Assembly: GCA_017481875.1 (NCBI GenBank)
Contig: JAFUOP010000010.1
Location: forward strand, 21,270-85,269
Direction of reading: 5' to 3'
Origin: Bacteroidaceae bacterium
Lineage (GTDB): Bacteria > Bacteroidota > Bacteroidia > Bacteroidales > Bacteroidaceae
DNA: 64,000 bases
Part shown: one piece after another, positions 25,687 through 34,736 of the stretch
How the letters are laid out: the number at the start of each line of letters is the position of its first letter
Position numbering within the stretch: position 1 is the first letter of the stretch
Position numbers and translations under genes: made by a program
The notes under the pieces: generated by a model
The model's database searches: none
Told to the model about the DNA's origin: nothing
The model's input: only the letters and a program-made list of their open reading frames with translations

Positions 25687-28497
25687 ATGAAAAGTAAACT
25701 TAAAAAACTACTGTTGTTGTGTGTAATATTTTCTTCTATTACAGCAATGGCACAAACAGGTGGTGAGAGCCTTCCCTTGGACCCGGCTGTGAGAGTGGGC
25801 AAGTTAAAAAATGGGCTCACATACTATATCCGCCACAACGAAGAACCTGAAAAAAAGGTAAATTTCTACATTGCACAAAAAGTAGGTTCAATCCAGGAGG
25901 AGGATAACCAGCGTGGTCTTGCGCATTTCCTTGAGCATATGTGCTTCAACGGAACTGAGCATTTCCCTGGCAAAAGCCTCATAAATTACTTGGAGAGCAT
26001 TGGTGTGAAATTCGGTGCCGACCTTAATGCATATACATCTATAGAAGAGACTGTTTACAATATAAACAATGTGCCCGTGGAAAAAGCCGGAGCAATTGAT
26101 TCCTGTTTGTGGATTCTACGTGATTGGGCCGATGGTCTTACACTTGATGGTGAGGAGATAGACAAAGAACGTGGCGTGATTCACGAGGAGTGGCGACAGC
26201 GCAGCAGCGCAATGTCGCGTATGCTCGACCAGGTGCTACCCACAGCATACCAAGGTGAGAAGTATGCCTATCGTATGCCCATTGGCACAATGGAGGTTGT
26301 AGATAATTTCCCACACCAGGCTTTACGCGACTATTATGAAAAGTGGTACCGCCCCGACCTGCAGGGTATAATAGTGGTTGGTGATGTTGATGTAGATGAT
26401 GTAGAGAAGAAGATAAAGAAAATTTTCAAAGGCATTAAGAAACAGAAAAATGCTGCCGAGCGCATTTATTACCCAGTATCGGATAATGAGGAGATGATTT
26501 TTGCACAGGGTACCGATAAAGAGCAAAAGAACTACGCACTGCAGCTCTATTTCAAGCACGATGCAACACCCCGTGAATTGGTGAACACCAAAGATGAGAT
26601 TTACAAAAACTTTGTCAGAGGAGTGGCAATAGCTTTGTTAAACAATAGATTCACAGAGATTGCAGTGAAAGAGAACCCGCCATTTTTGGGTGCTGCGGTA
26701 TCAAACGGCTCATTTATATTGGCAAGCACAAAAGATGCTTTTTCGGTTTCTGTAACGTGCAAGACCGATAAAATAAATGAAGCATTGCCCTATGCATTGT
26801 GCGAGGTTGAGCGTGCACGTCGTTTCGGATTCACAGAAACCGAGCTTAACCGTCGCAAAGCATCTATGCTTGCCGGGACTGAAAAAAGATATGCAGAACG
26901 CACAAAAATAACCAATGACGACTACGTTGGCGATTATGTAAGTCATTTCTTAAACAATACAAGTGCACTCTCTCCCGAGTATGAATATGAACTTTCAAAA
27001 GAGATGTTGCAACGTATTACTCTCGAAGAGGTAAATGCAGTGATACCTGCTCTTTATACCAAGAAAAACAGGGTAGCGGTTTCACTTGCACCGGAAAATG
27101 ATTCAATATCATACCCCGGTAAAGAGCAACTGGAAATGCTTCTTTCTACAATAGAAGCAACACCTCTTACTCCCTATGTGGACAATACAAGCGATGCTCC
27201 ATTGCTGGAAAAATTGCCCGAAGGTGGTAGTGTAGTTACAACCGAAGAAGGTGTGTGGGGGGCAACAGTGTGGACACTCTCAAACGGAATAAAGGTAATA
27301 GTGAAGCCTACCGACTACAAAGCCGATGAAATTACAATGACCGGAATGAGCTATGGAGGTACAAGTCGCTATCCCGACAGCGACCGTGTAAACCTATCTA
27401 TGATGGGTTCTGTGGTCTCTCTTGGTGGCGCAGGTTCTTTCGATCTCATGCAGTTGAGCAAAAAACTTGCCGGTAGCACTGCAAGTGCAAGTGTAGGTGC
27501 AAGTGCTTTTCACGATAGAATCTCAGGCTCTTGTTCTCCTAAAGACTTGGAAGAGATGTTCCAATTAATGTACCTGAAATATACCTCTCCACGTAAGGAT
27601 ACAGTTGCTTTAGAGAGCTTTATTACTCGTCAGAAGGGTGTTCTCCGCAACCGCAACATCGACCCCAATACTGCACTTGGCGATAGTATAAACAAAGCTC
27701 TATACAACGATCACCCACGTATGAAACCAATATTGGAGGCCGACATCGACAGTATTGACTATGATCGCATATTGGAGATTTACAAAGATCGCACTAGTGA
27801 CGCAAGCGATTTTACATTCGTGTTTGTAGGTAATATTGACCTGGAAATATTGAAACCTCTTGTTGAGAAATATATAGGCGGCTTGCCTGCAAATGGACGA
27901 AAAGAGGAACTTTATGACCACAAAATAACTACTCGCAAGGGTGTTTACAGAAATAATTTTGCAAGAGATATGGAAACACCCACCGGCACAGAAGTTATAT
28001 TCTATAGCGGTGATATCGAAGCCAATCAGCGCAATGCCATTCTTATGAGCTTTGTGCAGCAAATAATGGATATTGTATATATAACCGAAGTTCGCGAGAA
28101 AGAAGGTGGCACGTATGGTGTAGGTGTCCAAGGCTCGATAGATCATTTGCCACGTGGAAAATTTAATTTAAGTATCCAATTCAATATGTCTCCGGAACGT
28201 CGCGAAGAGCTGACAGACATTGTTATTCGTGAACTTGAAAAAGTGGCTAAAGAGGGTCCTCAGGAAGAGCACGTAGAGAAGGTGCGTAGTTATATGCTTA
28301 AGAGCTTCGATGAGCAGCTGAAAAAAAATGCCGCTTGGAGTAATTGGCTTATGCAGTACTATTTCTATGGAAAAGACTATTACAGCAACAATATAGAGAT
28401 TCTGAAGAGTATAACAAAAGAGGAGATACGAGATTTCCTCGCCGGATTACTCAAACAAGGAAACTTCATAGAGGTAAGTATGATACCTGAAAAATAA
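25687..28497 (+). CDS. M16 family zinc metallopeptidase (PqqL-like, two M16 units)
   Basis: The 936-residue protein has a signal peptide (to about 22, AMA-Q). The inverted zinc motif HFLEH lies at H80-H84 (HxxEH) in RGLAHFLEHMCFNGT, with the distal glutamate expected in SIEETVYN. The active N-terminal M16 domain is followed by M16C repeats, including a second, non-catalytic peptidase-like half (VWTLSNGIKVIVKPTDYK; TYGVGVQGS). The length and doubled layout fit the periplasmic PqqL/insulinase group that digests peptides in a clam-shell chamber. It is a single gene with a strong promoter and terminator. Confidence 0.93.
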   Translation: MKSKLKKLLLLCVIFSSITAMAQTGGESLPLDPAVRVGKLKNGLTYYIRHNEEPEKKVNFYIAQKVGSIQEEDNQRGLAHFLEHMCFNGTEHFPGKSLINYLESIGVKFGADLNAYTSIEETVYNINNVPVEKAGAIDSCLWILRDWADGLTLDGEEIDKERGVIHEEWRQRSSAMSRMLDQVLPTAYQGEKYAYRMPIGTMEVVDNFPHQALRDYYEKWYRPDLQGIIVVGDVDVDDVEKKIKKIFKGIKKQKNAAERIYYPVSDNEEMIFAQGTDKEQKNYALQLYFKHDATPRELVNTKDEIYKNFVRGVAIALLNNRFTEIAVKENPPFLGAAVSNGSFILASTKDAFSVSVTCKTDKINEALPYALCEVERARRFGFTETELNRRKASMLAGTEKRYAERTKITNDDYVGDYVSHFLNNTSALSPEYEYELSKEMLQRITLEEVNAVIPALYTKKNRVAVSLAPENDSISYPGKEQLEMLLSTIEATPLTPYVDNTSDAPLLEKLPEGGSVVTTEEGVWGATVWTLSNGIKVIVKPTDYKADEITMTGMSYGGTSRYPDSDRVNLSMMGSVVSLGGAGSFDLMQLSKKLAGSTASASVGASAFHDRISGSCSPKDLEEMFQLMYLKYTSPRKDTVALESFITRQKGVLRNRNIDPNTALGDSINKALYNDHPRMKPILEADIDSIDYDRILEIYKDRTSDASDFTFVFVGNIDLEILKPLVEKYIGGLPANGRKEELYDHKITTRKGVYRNNFARDMETPTGTEVIFYSGDIEANQRNAILMSFVQQIMDIVYITEVREKEGGTYGVGVQGSIDHLPRGKFNLSIQFNMSPERREELTDIVIRELEKVAKEGPQEEHVEKVRSYMLKSFDEQLKKNAAWSNWLMQYYFYGKDYYSNNIEILKSITKEEIRDFLAGLLKQGNFIEVSMIPEK

Positions 28498-28517
28498 AAT
28501 ATATAATATATTTAGTG

Positions 28518-28557
28518 CAGCAGAAGCAGACTCCGAAGTCTGCTTCTGCTGTTTTTT
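28518..28557. terminator. Bidirectional terminator between convergent M16 and beta-barrel genes
   Basis: A 15-bp perfect stem CAGCAGAAGCAGACT with its complement and a CCGA tetraloop is followed by six T on the + strand. The minus-strand gene's stop codon overlaps the T-run, so the same hairpin probably also ends that transcript. Confidence 0.92.
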
Positions 28558-29176
28558 AGAAAGCCAATCCGAATCTCAAGCCAAAATTATTCAAGTTGTT
28601 CTGCGTATAGCTCATAATATTACATTTGTTTGTAGAGAAGCTATAGTAGATTGCAAAGTGGAAACCAATGCTGTTTGCCCACGGGTAGTAATTGAAACCC
28701 ACTTCGGGTTGCATATAAAAACCCCATTTTTTCTCACGGTTCATAAATATATAATAATAGTTGCTGAACTCAGAATAGCATGCTCCCAGCTTCATACCCA
28801 CATAAGGCTGAAAATCCTCCTCCATAAAACGGTAGCGGGCAAGCAAGCCAAAAGGCAAGGTGAACATTTGATGCTGCTGGTCGGTGTTTATGGCTTGGTT
28901 ACCACCAAGGTTTATCGTACGACGCGAGAGATACTCATTATTTGTATGGAAATTAATGAAGCCGCCTACAGCAACATCGGAACTTACATAATATCCACCT
29001 TCGAAGTTCATACCCCAGCCACTGGCTACATTCGAGAAACTGTTGCTTATTGGTATGTTGAATTGCCAATCGACATTATAATATGAATCGAGTGATACTT
29101 GTGCCCTGCTTATAGAAGGTACACCCAACAAAGCTGCCAATATTGCAGCAATGAATATTTTATTAATCTTTTTCAT
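28556..29176 (-). CDS. Outer-membrane beta-barrel protein
   Basis: The 206-residue protein has a signal peptide (to about 25, SRA-Q) and alternating hydrophobic strands with aromatic girdles, for example GMNFEGGYYVSSDVAVGGF and LPFGLLARYRF. It ends in the OMP-type terminal Phe (GLRFGLAF). The size suggests an 8-stranded barrel of the OmpA/OprF N-terminal type. It is last in a three-gene minus-strand operon with two lipoproteins (gap 21 bases). The function is unknown. Confidence 0.8.
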   Translation of the reverse strand: MKKINKIFIAAILAALLGVPSISRAQVSLDSYYNVDWQFNIPISNSFSNVASGWGMNFEGGYYVSSDVAVGGFINFHTNNEYLSRRTINLGGNQAINTDQQHQMFTLPFGLLARYRFMEEDFQPYVGMKLGACYSEFSNYYYIFMNREKKWGFYMQPEVGFNYYPWANSIGFHFAIYYSFSTNKCNIMSYTQNNLNNFGLRFGLAF

Positions 29177-29197
29177 ACAGGTAGGTTTTAAGGGTCG

Positions 29198-29818
29198 CTA
29201 TTTTTTTAAGTATGGAGACTGCTCAAAGGCTTGATTTATAGCTGCCATTGTACGCGAAAGGCTTAGGTTGTTCCCATTGAGAAGCCCACATATATAAGCA
29301 TTCCAAATTACAGTTAATTTATTGGAACTATGCGGTGCTTTGGTATTTACCAATTCGCCAATAATAGACCCGGTGCTATATGCATAGAAGAAGTTGAAAG
29401 GGTAGTACCAGCCCCAACCTCCCCAGTTCCAATATCCGGGATAGTTGTTCCACCACGGGCCTACGCTGTTGTTAAAATAGTAGGTTGTGTTGATGTAGCT
29501 CAATTGGAAAACAACATCGGCCTCATTGCCGCTTGCAGCCTGTGTATAACCTCTGGAGATGAAGTTGTCGTTATAGGCATTCACTATCTTTTGAGAATTC
29601 TCATTTTTCCAGTAAGTGGGCTTGCTCGTTTGATTATCTATAATCAAAATACTGTCTATGACATAAAAACTGTTTATGTCGCTAAAATTGGTGTTGCTGT
29701 CATAGTTTGTGAGTACAAGATAATCATTGTCAAGCTTGTCGGTATCGGGGTCTTTCTCGCATGAGGCGAAAAACAAAACTACTATAAGCAATAACGGAAG
29801 GATTAAGTAATTTTTCAT
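29198..29818 (-). CDS. DUF4136-type lipoprotein
   Basis: The 206-residue protein has a lipoprotein signal with lipobox FFASC near residues 16-20. The mature part has the DUF4136 pattern: an early SDINSFYVID segment, YNDNFISRGYTQ, ADVVFQLSYIN, an aromatic and glycine-rich loop (PGYWNWGGWGWYY), then NKLTVIWNAYICGLL. The family is common in Bacteroidota envelopes and has no established function. It lies between an NlpE-like lipoprotein (30-base gap) and a beta-barrel gene. Confidence 0.8.
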   Translation of the reverse strand: MKNYLILPLLLIVVLFFASCEKDPDTDKLDNDYLVLTNYDSNTNFSDINSFYVIDSILIIDNQTSKPTYWKNENSQKIVNAYNDNFISRGYTQAASGNEADVVFQLSYINTTYYFNNSVGPWWNNYPGYWNWGGWGWYYPFNFFYAYSTGSIIGELVNTKAPHSSNKLTVIWNAYICGLLNGNNLSLSRTMAAINQAFEQSPYLKK

Positions 29819-29848
29819 ATTCTGTACGATTTTATGTATAGTTAGTAA

Positions 29849-30334
29849 CTATTTTTTGTGAATAAGTTTGTGAGTGGAATTCATAGAGGCCGGTTTCATA
29901 TGTCCATCTAATTTTACTAATGAACTGTCGGGCGATAACATAAAATTCATTTTAGGATTGCCATTGGCCGAAACGAGTTCATAAATAATGGCGGTACTAT
30001 CACTGGGCATACCTATCATTACCAGAACTTCGCCATTGTCTGTTTCGTCGGCAAGTGCTTCATTTATATAATCGGTGGTTATAGTGTATGTTCCGTCGTC
30101 GTTAAGGCTCACAGTCTGTATGGTGAGTAACACATCACCGAGGTTCCCGTTCGACATAGGCAGCCTTCCTTCGTAAATAAATGTCTGCGCATCTGCTATA
30201 GTGGAATCGTTTACCATATACAGGCTGTCGCTTTCAATCATTATACCTTGCGGGGCATTGCAATTCCCACACGAATTACACGATGTAAAAAAGAGTGTCA
30301 GGGCTGTTACAGCCGGTAAAAATAGATTTTTCAT
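29849..30334 (-). CDS. NlpE-like lipoprotein
   Basis: The protein is 161 residues from the ATG at 30334; in-frame codons further upstream lack a signal sequence. The lipobox LFFTSC ends near residue 18, followed by a cysteine cluster NSCGNCN. The segment YEGRLPMSNGNLGDVLLTI then DDGTYTITTDYI resembles the N-terminal domain of NlpE, an outer-membrane lipoprotein that signals envelope or copper stress in Enterobacteria. The canonical internal cysteines of NlpE (CxxC in its loop) are absent from the loop here. The assignment is moderate. Confidence 0.65.
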   Translation of the reverse strand: MKNLFLPAVTALTLFFTSCNSCGNCNAPQGIMIESDSLYMVNDSTIADAQTFIYEGRLPMSNGNLGDVLLTIQTVSLNDDGTYTITTDYINEALADETDNGEVLVMIGMPSDSTAIIYELVSANGNPKMNFMLSPDSSLVKLDGHMKPASMNSTHKLIHKK

Positions 30335-30414
30335 TGTTGTTGTTTTTTTGGTTATTTTACAAAATAACACAAATGGGGCTGCGGTGGTTGTTTGCTTTTT
30401 GTTTAAATATTATT

Positions 30415-30477
30415 AAAAAAAGGTTATAAAGAAGGTCTATCGCCCGAAAACGATAGACCTTCTTTATAACCTTTTTT
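30415..30477. terminator. Very strong bidirectional intrinsic terminator
   Basis: A perfect inverted repeat of about 28 bp per arm (AAAAAAAGGTTATAAAG.. and its complement) encloses an 8-base loop CCCGAAAA. A-runs and T-runs on both flanks make it work on either strand. It separates the S41-like gene from the NlpE-like operon, both on the minus strand. Confidence 0.95.
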
Positions 30478-30492
30478 GTATCCGGTTTTTAG

Positions 30493-31725
30493 TTATAAAT
30501 CAGCCGGCAGTGTACCGTTGGCAATTATATATGATATGTTATATAACATATGCTCTTGTTTGTTACCAAACGGGTATATATGTTTATAGTCTCCAATCTC
30601 CTCCAGTTTGTAATTGGGTGCTGTAGGTGATAGTAATTCCCCATTTGCATCGGCAATGATGGCTGTTGCGGGGGTTATTTTAAACCAATATGGAGATTCA
30701 AAATTTTCTGTTGCAAATTCTGAACCTGTAGCCATTTTGCCAACAACCTTAAATGTTGAAGTTTCGCGGGTATTATACAATGCTTTTATTAGAGCATTTG
30801 CAGTTCCTGTGGTCTTTTCTGTGGTAATAATATACAATTGCTTGTCGCTCACATTTATTGCTGCTTGCGGAAGCAGAATATCTTGTTTTGTTGTTAAGGT
30901 TGCATCTTTGTATAATGAGCAGAATACACTATTGCACTTGTCGCTTGGTGCGAATACTGCAGCAAGAGCTGCTGCATTGGTTATTGAGTAGCTGTTGTTA
31001 TAGCGTAAATCGAAAACTATATTAGATACTCCTTCATCGGAGAACTTTGTTAATGCATTGTGAATATCTGCCACACTTTGTTCATCGTCAAAGTTGTTAC
31101 ACATAATATAACCGGTCTTGCCTGAGATGTCATTAATTGTATTTACTATTGGCAATGGCGACTTTTTTATTTCTGTAGCAGCCGGTAAACAAATAATTGG
31201 GTACTCTTCCCATATATATTGTTCATTATCGTCGTCGTATGTAATTGTTTTTATTCCAAGTGTAATTGCGGGGCCACTTGTCAGTGCACTGTTTGCTCCC
31301 ATATTAACTTCTGTGGTGTCTATAGCCGATATCCACATACCTCGTTTAAGACCTGCATCTGCTGCTGGGGAGGCAGGCTCGACATATTCTACAAGTGCAT
31401 AAACTTTTGTAGGTTCAATCCCCAATGGGTCGCGCATTAGTGAAAAATCGAATCCATAAGTTGTTTTATTTACGGAATCGGCAAAAAATGATATTTTGTC
31501 GCTTGGGTATAGCAAACCGGAGAAGAACTTCGATGGTTCCGAGAAATATGTTTGTTGCTTTATATCTTTAATTGAGTCTGCCCACAAATATACCTCTTTC
31601 ATCTTGTTGTATATCCACTGATTCTCTTTGGTGAGTTCATTGAACTCTGATGAGCGGTCTTCGCCACAACTGCACATGGCAATTGACGCGATAATCACAA
31701 TGAAGGTTCTTATAAATCTTTTCAT
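30493..31725 (-). CDS. S41-like (tail-specific protease fold) lipoprotein lacking the catalytic Ser-Lys pair
   Basis: The protein is 410 residues from the ATG at 31725; a TTG three codons upstream is less likely. The lipoprotein signal ends with AMCSC (C18/C20). An N-terminal helical region is followed by a PDZ-like stretch (VEPASPAADAGLKRGMWISAID near 115-136) and the S41 core FDLRYNNS near 238-245. Aligned with the active CtpA-type enzyme of this window, the catalytic Ser of SASASE falls on T308 (TGTANA) and the Lys of GRRTFGK on S335. It should therefore be inactive, perhaps a binding protein. Similar S41-related lipoproteins are widespread in Bacteroidota. Confidence 0.75.
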   Translation of the reverse strand: MKRFIRTFIVIIASIAMCSCGEDRSSEFNELTKENQWIYNKMKEVYLWADSIKDIKQQTYFSEPSKFFSGLLYPSDKISFFADSVNKTTYGFDFSLMRDPLGIEPTKVYALVEYVEPASPAADAGLKRGMWISAIDTTEVNMGANSALTSGPAITLGIKTITYDDDNEQYIWEEYPIICLPAATEIKKSPLPIVNTINDISGKTGYIMCNNFDDEQSVADIHNALTKFSDEGVSNIVFDLRYNNSYSITNAAALAAVFAPSDKCNSVFCSLYKDATLTTKQDILLPQAAINVSDKQLYIITTEKTTGTANALIKALYNTRETSTFKVVGKMATGSEFATENFESPYWFKITPATAIIADANGELLSPTAPNYKLEEIGDYKHIYPFGNKQEHMLYNISYIIANGTLPADL

Positions 31726-31791
31726 AATTGACAAAATTACTCCATTTCACCTTAATTACAAAAAGGTGTGGCACTTTTTTAAGTTCACCGG

Positions 31792-31799
31792 CAAAAGTA
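31792..31799 (-). promoter_or_regulatory. -7 box upstream of the S41-like lipoprotein gene (TACTTTTG)
   Basis: On the minus strand TACTTTTG matches TAnnTTTG, 66 bases before the start at 31725. A -33 element is not clear. Confidence 0.5.
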
Positions 31800-31926
31800 G
31801 ATGGATATTCCAGAGTGTAATTAGAGGTACAAAGAAAAGGTCGCTTTATTTTAACCCCTCGGTAGCCTGTGAACCGGTTTTTAAGCCCGGTTTGCTCTAT
31901 TTTCTCTTGTGGTTATTTGACAAGAA

Positions 31927-31954
31927 AAGCAGGTAATCCGCGGATTACCTGCTT
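31927..31954. terminator. rpsP: Terminator of rpsP
   Basis: A perfect 28-bp palindrome (AAGCAGGTAATCCG and its complement, no unpaired loop) lies 32 bases after the rpsP stop. On the minus strand it is followed by TTTTCTTGTC. Confidence 0.85.
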
Positions 31955-31986
31955 TATTGCGAGCAATTATTGCCAGAAAGTGTGGA

Positions 31987-32529
31987 TTAAGCCTCTGCAG
32001 GAGCCTCTGTTGTCTCCTCTGCAGTTTCTGCTGTAGCAGCAGCTTCTGCCTCTGCCTTTGCAAGAGCCTCGGCAGCTTTCTTGTCGGCTACTTTCTTAGC
32101 AATAGCTGCATTTACCTCTTTCTCAGCCTCTAAACGTGCTTTCTTCTCATCACGTTTAGCCTGCTCTTCAGCACTCTTAATGCCGTTGATTGCGTTTGTC
32201 TTAGCTGTCTTCCAAGCGTCGAATTTAGCCTGTGCTGTAGCCTCGTCAAATGCACCTTTCTTTACACCACCTTGCAAGTGCTTCATCATATAAACACCCT
32301 GTGAAGACAAAATGTTGCGCACGGTGTCTGTGGGAGTTGCACCATTGTTTACCCACCACAAAGCTCTCTCGAAGTTAATGTCGATTGTTGCGGGGTTGGT
32401 GTTGGGGTTGTAGGTACCGATTTTCTCGGTGAACTTTCCATCACGTGGAGCTCTCGAATCTGCAATCACAATAGAGTAGAATGCATAGTGTTTACGACCT
32501 CTTCTCTGCAATCTGATTTTTGTTGCCAT
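31987..32529 (-). CDS. rpsP: 30S ribosomal protein bS16 with long alanine/glutamate-rich tail
   Basis: The protein has 180 residues. Residues 1-80 form the bS16 core ([58 protein letters not shown]). Residues 80-180 are a Bacteroidota-type extension rich in Lys, then Ala and Glu, with [23 protein letters not shown]-like composition at the end. Most bacterial bS16 proteins are 80-90 residues, so the tail doubles the length; this is usual for the phylum. It is a single gene with a structured leader and terminator. Confidence 0.97.
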   Translation of the reverse strand: MATKIRLQRRGRKHYAFYSIVIADSRAPRDGKFTEKIGTYNPNTNPATIDINFERALWWVNNGATPTDTVRNILSSQGVYMMKHLQGGVKKGAFDEATAQAKFDAWKTAKTNAINGIKSAEEQAKRDEKKARLEAEKEVNAAIAKKVADKKAAEALAKAEAEAAATAETAEETTEAPAEA

Positions 32530-32557
32530 TGTTTAATTTTTATTTAGTTAAAGATTT

Positions 32558-32594
32558 GAGTTATCCGATAACTCGTATCGGCGGTGCAAAATTA
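32558..32594 (-). promoter_or_regulatory. rpsP promoter and structured leader with two overlapping hairpins
   Basis: On the minus strand a -7 box TAATTTTG (32587-32594) predicts a start near 32580. The leader then holds CCGATA..TATCGG (32581-32565) and GAGTTAT..ATAACTC (32574-32558). The two hairpins share bases 32565-32574, so only one can form at a time. This is a possible autoregulatory leader of bS16. Confidence 0.5.
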
Positions 32595-32703
32595 GTGCTT
32601 TTTTTACTAATACACAAGAAATTCGATGCTTTTATTGGGCGTAGTTTGTATCTATAATATTTGAAATATAGTTGTTGCAGTGCCAATATTGGTTAAAATG
32701 TTG

Positions 32704-32711
32704 TATTTTTG
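32704..32711 (+). promoter_or_regulatory. -7 box of the DUF115-like gene (TATTTTTG)
   Basis: TATTTTTG matches TAnnTTTG and lies 15 bases before the ATG at 32727, so the mRNA would start only about 10 bases before the coding region. An in-frame TTG at 32709 lies inside the box and is excluded as a start. Confidence 0.6.
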
Positions 32712-32726
32712 CAAAAAAGCTTGATT

Positions 32727-33464
32727 ATGATTGCAAAAATATGGCATAAGATATGGAATGCGCTTAACTATATTTGGGGTTGGTTGCAGTGGGGGAGTCG
32801 CTATAGACTGCGTCGCTTGAAGAATGTGCATAAAGGCAAACGTTGTTTTGTAATAGGCAATGGACCAAGCCTTTGTAATGCCGACCTTATACGTCTAAAC
32901 AAGTGCGGGGAATATACTTTGGCTTGCAACTCTTTAATAAAGTTGTTCAATGAGATACCTTTTTATCCTACATACTATTTTGCACAAGACAATAAGATAA
33001 TTCTTGACAACATAAATGAAATTAAAGAATTAAAAGGTGAAAGATTTATAAAAGCACACTATGCTAAACGTTATCATATAAAAGGGGTAACATACTATAG
33101 TATGCTTTTTCCAAAGAGGCCTATAGGCTTTTCTACAGAGCTTTCTCGAGTGGTTTATAGTGGCCAGACTGTTACTTACTCTATGATTCAGTTTGCCGCA
33201 TATATGGGGTTCTCCGAAATATATCTTATAGGTGTAGATTGTAATTATTCTACAAATAATGATGTTATAACAGCAGACAGCTATTTCGACAAGCGTCTGT
33301 TTAATGCAGCAAGAACATATGCAGCTCCCGAAGTCGATACAAATCTATTGGCATACAAAAGAGCTAAAGAGGTGTGTGAGCTTATGGGTGTTAAAATATA
33401 CAATGCATCGCGTGGAGGCAAATTGGATATTTTCCCTCGTGTCGATTTTGATAAATTGTTCTAA
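32727..33464 (+). CDS. DUF115 / MptE-like protein, putative polysaccharide-associated transferase
   Basis: The protein is 245 residues, without signal peptide or membrane helix. The core motif CFVIGNGPSLCNADL near 40-54 is the nucleotide-binding-like signature of the DUF115 (6-hydroxymethylpterin pyrophosphokinase MptE-like) fold. YFAQDNKI, GQTVTYSMIQFAAYMGFSEIYLIGVDCNY and KIYNASRGGKLD complete the pattern. Such proteins occur in O-antigen and capsule loci as probable sugar-related transferases, and in archaea one member makes a pterin precursor. The position beside Wzi, ManC and nucleotidyltransferase genes favours the polysaccharide role. It is convergent with the minus-strand cluster. Confidence 0.72.
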   Translation: MIAKIWHKIWNALNYIWGWLQWGSRYRLRRLKNVHKGKRCFVIGNGPSLCNADLIRLNKCGEYTLACNSLIKLFNEIPFYPTYYFAQDNKIILDNINEIKELKGERFIKAHYAKRYHIKGVTYYSMLFPKRPIGFSTELSRVVYSGQTVTYSMIQFAAYMGFSEIYLIGVDCNYSTNNDVITADSYFDKRLFNAARTYAAPEVDTNLLAYKRAKEVCELMGVKIYNASRGGKLDIFPRVDFDKLF

Positions 33465-33485
33465 ACTCTTTGGAATTTATTTACA

Positions 33486-34724
33486 TTACTCAAATTTAAT
33501 AGCCTTGCTTGGTTCTATCTTTGAAATGAGCATCGATGGCACAAGTAGCATTGCAACCGATATTATGAACATAAAAATGTTCATTGGTATCATTATCCAG
33601 GAAAACTCTATCGGCACTTTGTTCATGTAATACATCTCCGGGTCAAGAGCTATTATACCGGTATATTCTTGCAACAAGCACAAAAGTATTGCTATAATAT
33701 TACCAAGAAGCATACCTTTCCCTATAACGAAGCAAGAATAATATAAAAAAACTTTTCTTATAGAGATGTTATGTGCACCTACCGCTTTAAGTATTCCTAT
33801 TAAACTGCTTTTTTCCAGTATAATAATGAGCAACCCCGATGTCATGGTGAAGCCGGCAATACCAAGCACAAGGACAAGTATTACCCACACTGTTTGGTTA
33901 AGAACGCCTAACCAAGCAAAAAGGGCAGGGTTTAGCTCTTCTGTAGTCTGTATATATAAACTCTGTTGGTTCCTTTCGGCAATTTTGCTTACAATTGTAG
34001 CAATGTTGTTCCGTGTCTCTTCAACTTTCTCATATTCGGTAACAAAAATCTCTACACCGGTTGCCTGGCCTGCGTTCCAGCCGTTTAAACGGCGTGTAGT
34101 CTTTATGTCTGTTATAGCAAAGATATTATCCATTTCCTGCAGGTGCGTCTCATAAATACCGGTAATGAGCATTCGTCTTGCTTTTATACTTTCTTGGATA
34201 AAATAGACATTAATTTTATCTCCTATTGTACAATTCAGCTTCTTTGCCATAATGTTGGATATAACAATCCAATAGCCGTTTATGGAGTCGTTTTCATTTG
34301 GAATGTTACCACCTACAAGGTGTTGCTCAAAAAAGGAGGTGTCGTAATCTTTATCAATTCCTTTGACAAGCACACCTTCGTATTCATCGCCCACAGCCAA
34401 AAGCCCCGGTTTTTGAACATACCGCTGTGCGTGAAGGACTCCTTCGCAACTATTTATTTCTGCGACATCATTGTCTGTTATAGAGATATAAGAGTCGCCA
34501 TTTATTGCTGTCTCATAATTGTTTATCTGTATTTCTCCACCGAATCCTATGATTTTGTCCCTTACTTCGTTCTTGAACCCTACAACAATGGCCAAAGATA
34601 TCATCATAACAATCAGCCCAATGGTTACTCCCCATTGGGCGATAGTTACCGCAGGGCGTGAAATTTTTTTCCCGCCCTTGCGCGACAAATACAATCTTTT
34701 TGCTATAAAGAGTTCAAAATTCAT
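33486..34724 (-). CDS. LolC/LolE-type ABC transporter permease (FtsX family)
   Basis: The 412-residue protein starts MNFELFIAKRLYLSRKGGKKIS and has one N-terminal membrane helix near 27-48, a large periplasmic domain to about 265, and three C-terminal helices. The RxxxxxSRPAVTIAQWGVTIGLIVMM start and the FtsX-type C-terminal half (TMTSGLLIIILEKSSLIGILKAVGA) match the lipoprotein-releasing permeases. In Bacteroidota one such protein can serve both LolC and LolE roles. No ATPase gene adjoins it; a LolD must be elsewhere. It starts 12 bases after manC. Confidence 0.86.
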   Translation of the reverse strand: MNFELFIAKRLYLSRKGGKKISRPAVTIAQWGVTIGLIVMMISLAIVVGFKNEVRDKIIGFGGEIQINNYETAINGDSYISITDNDVAEINSCEGVLHAQRYVQKPGLLAVGDEYEGVLVKGIDKDYDTSFFEQHLVGGNIPNENDSINGYWIVISNIMAKKLNCTIGDKINVYFIQESIKARRMLITGIYETHLQEMDNIFAITDIKTTRRLNGWNAGQATGVEIFVTEYEKVEETRNNIATIVSKIAERNQQSLYIQTTEELNPALFAWLGVLNQTVWVILVLVLGIAGFTMTSGLLIIILEKSSLIGILKAVGAHNISIRKVFLYYSCFVIGKGMLLGNIIAILLCLLQEYTGIIALDPEMYYMNKVPIEFSWIMIPMNIFMFIISVAMLLVPSMLISKIEPSKAIKFE

Positions 34725-34736
34725 GTAAAGAGTATA

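Noticed and set aside
33486-34724. Complete Lol transporter locus
   Set aside because: Only the permease is present; no LolD-like ATPase adjoins it. The MacB-like ATPase at 56419-57165 belongs to the efflux operon.
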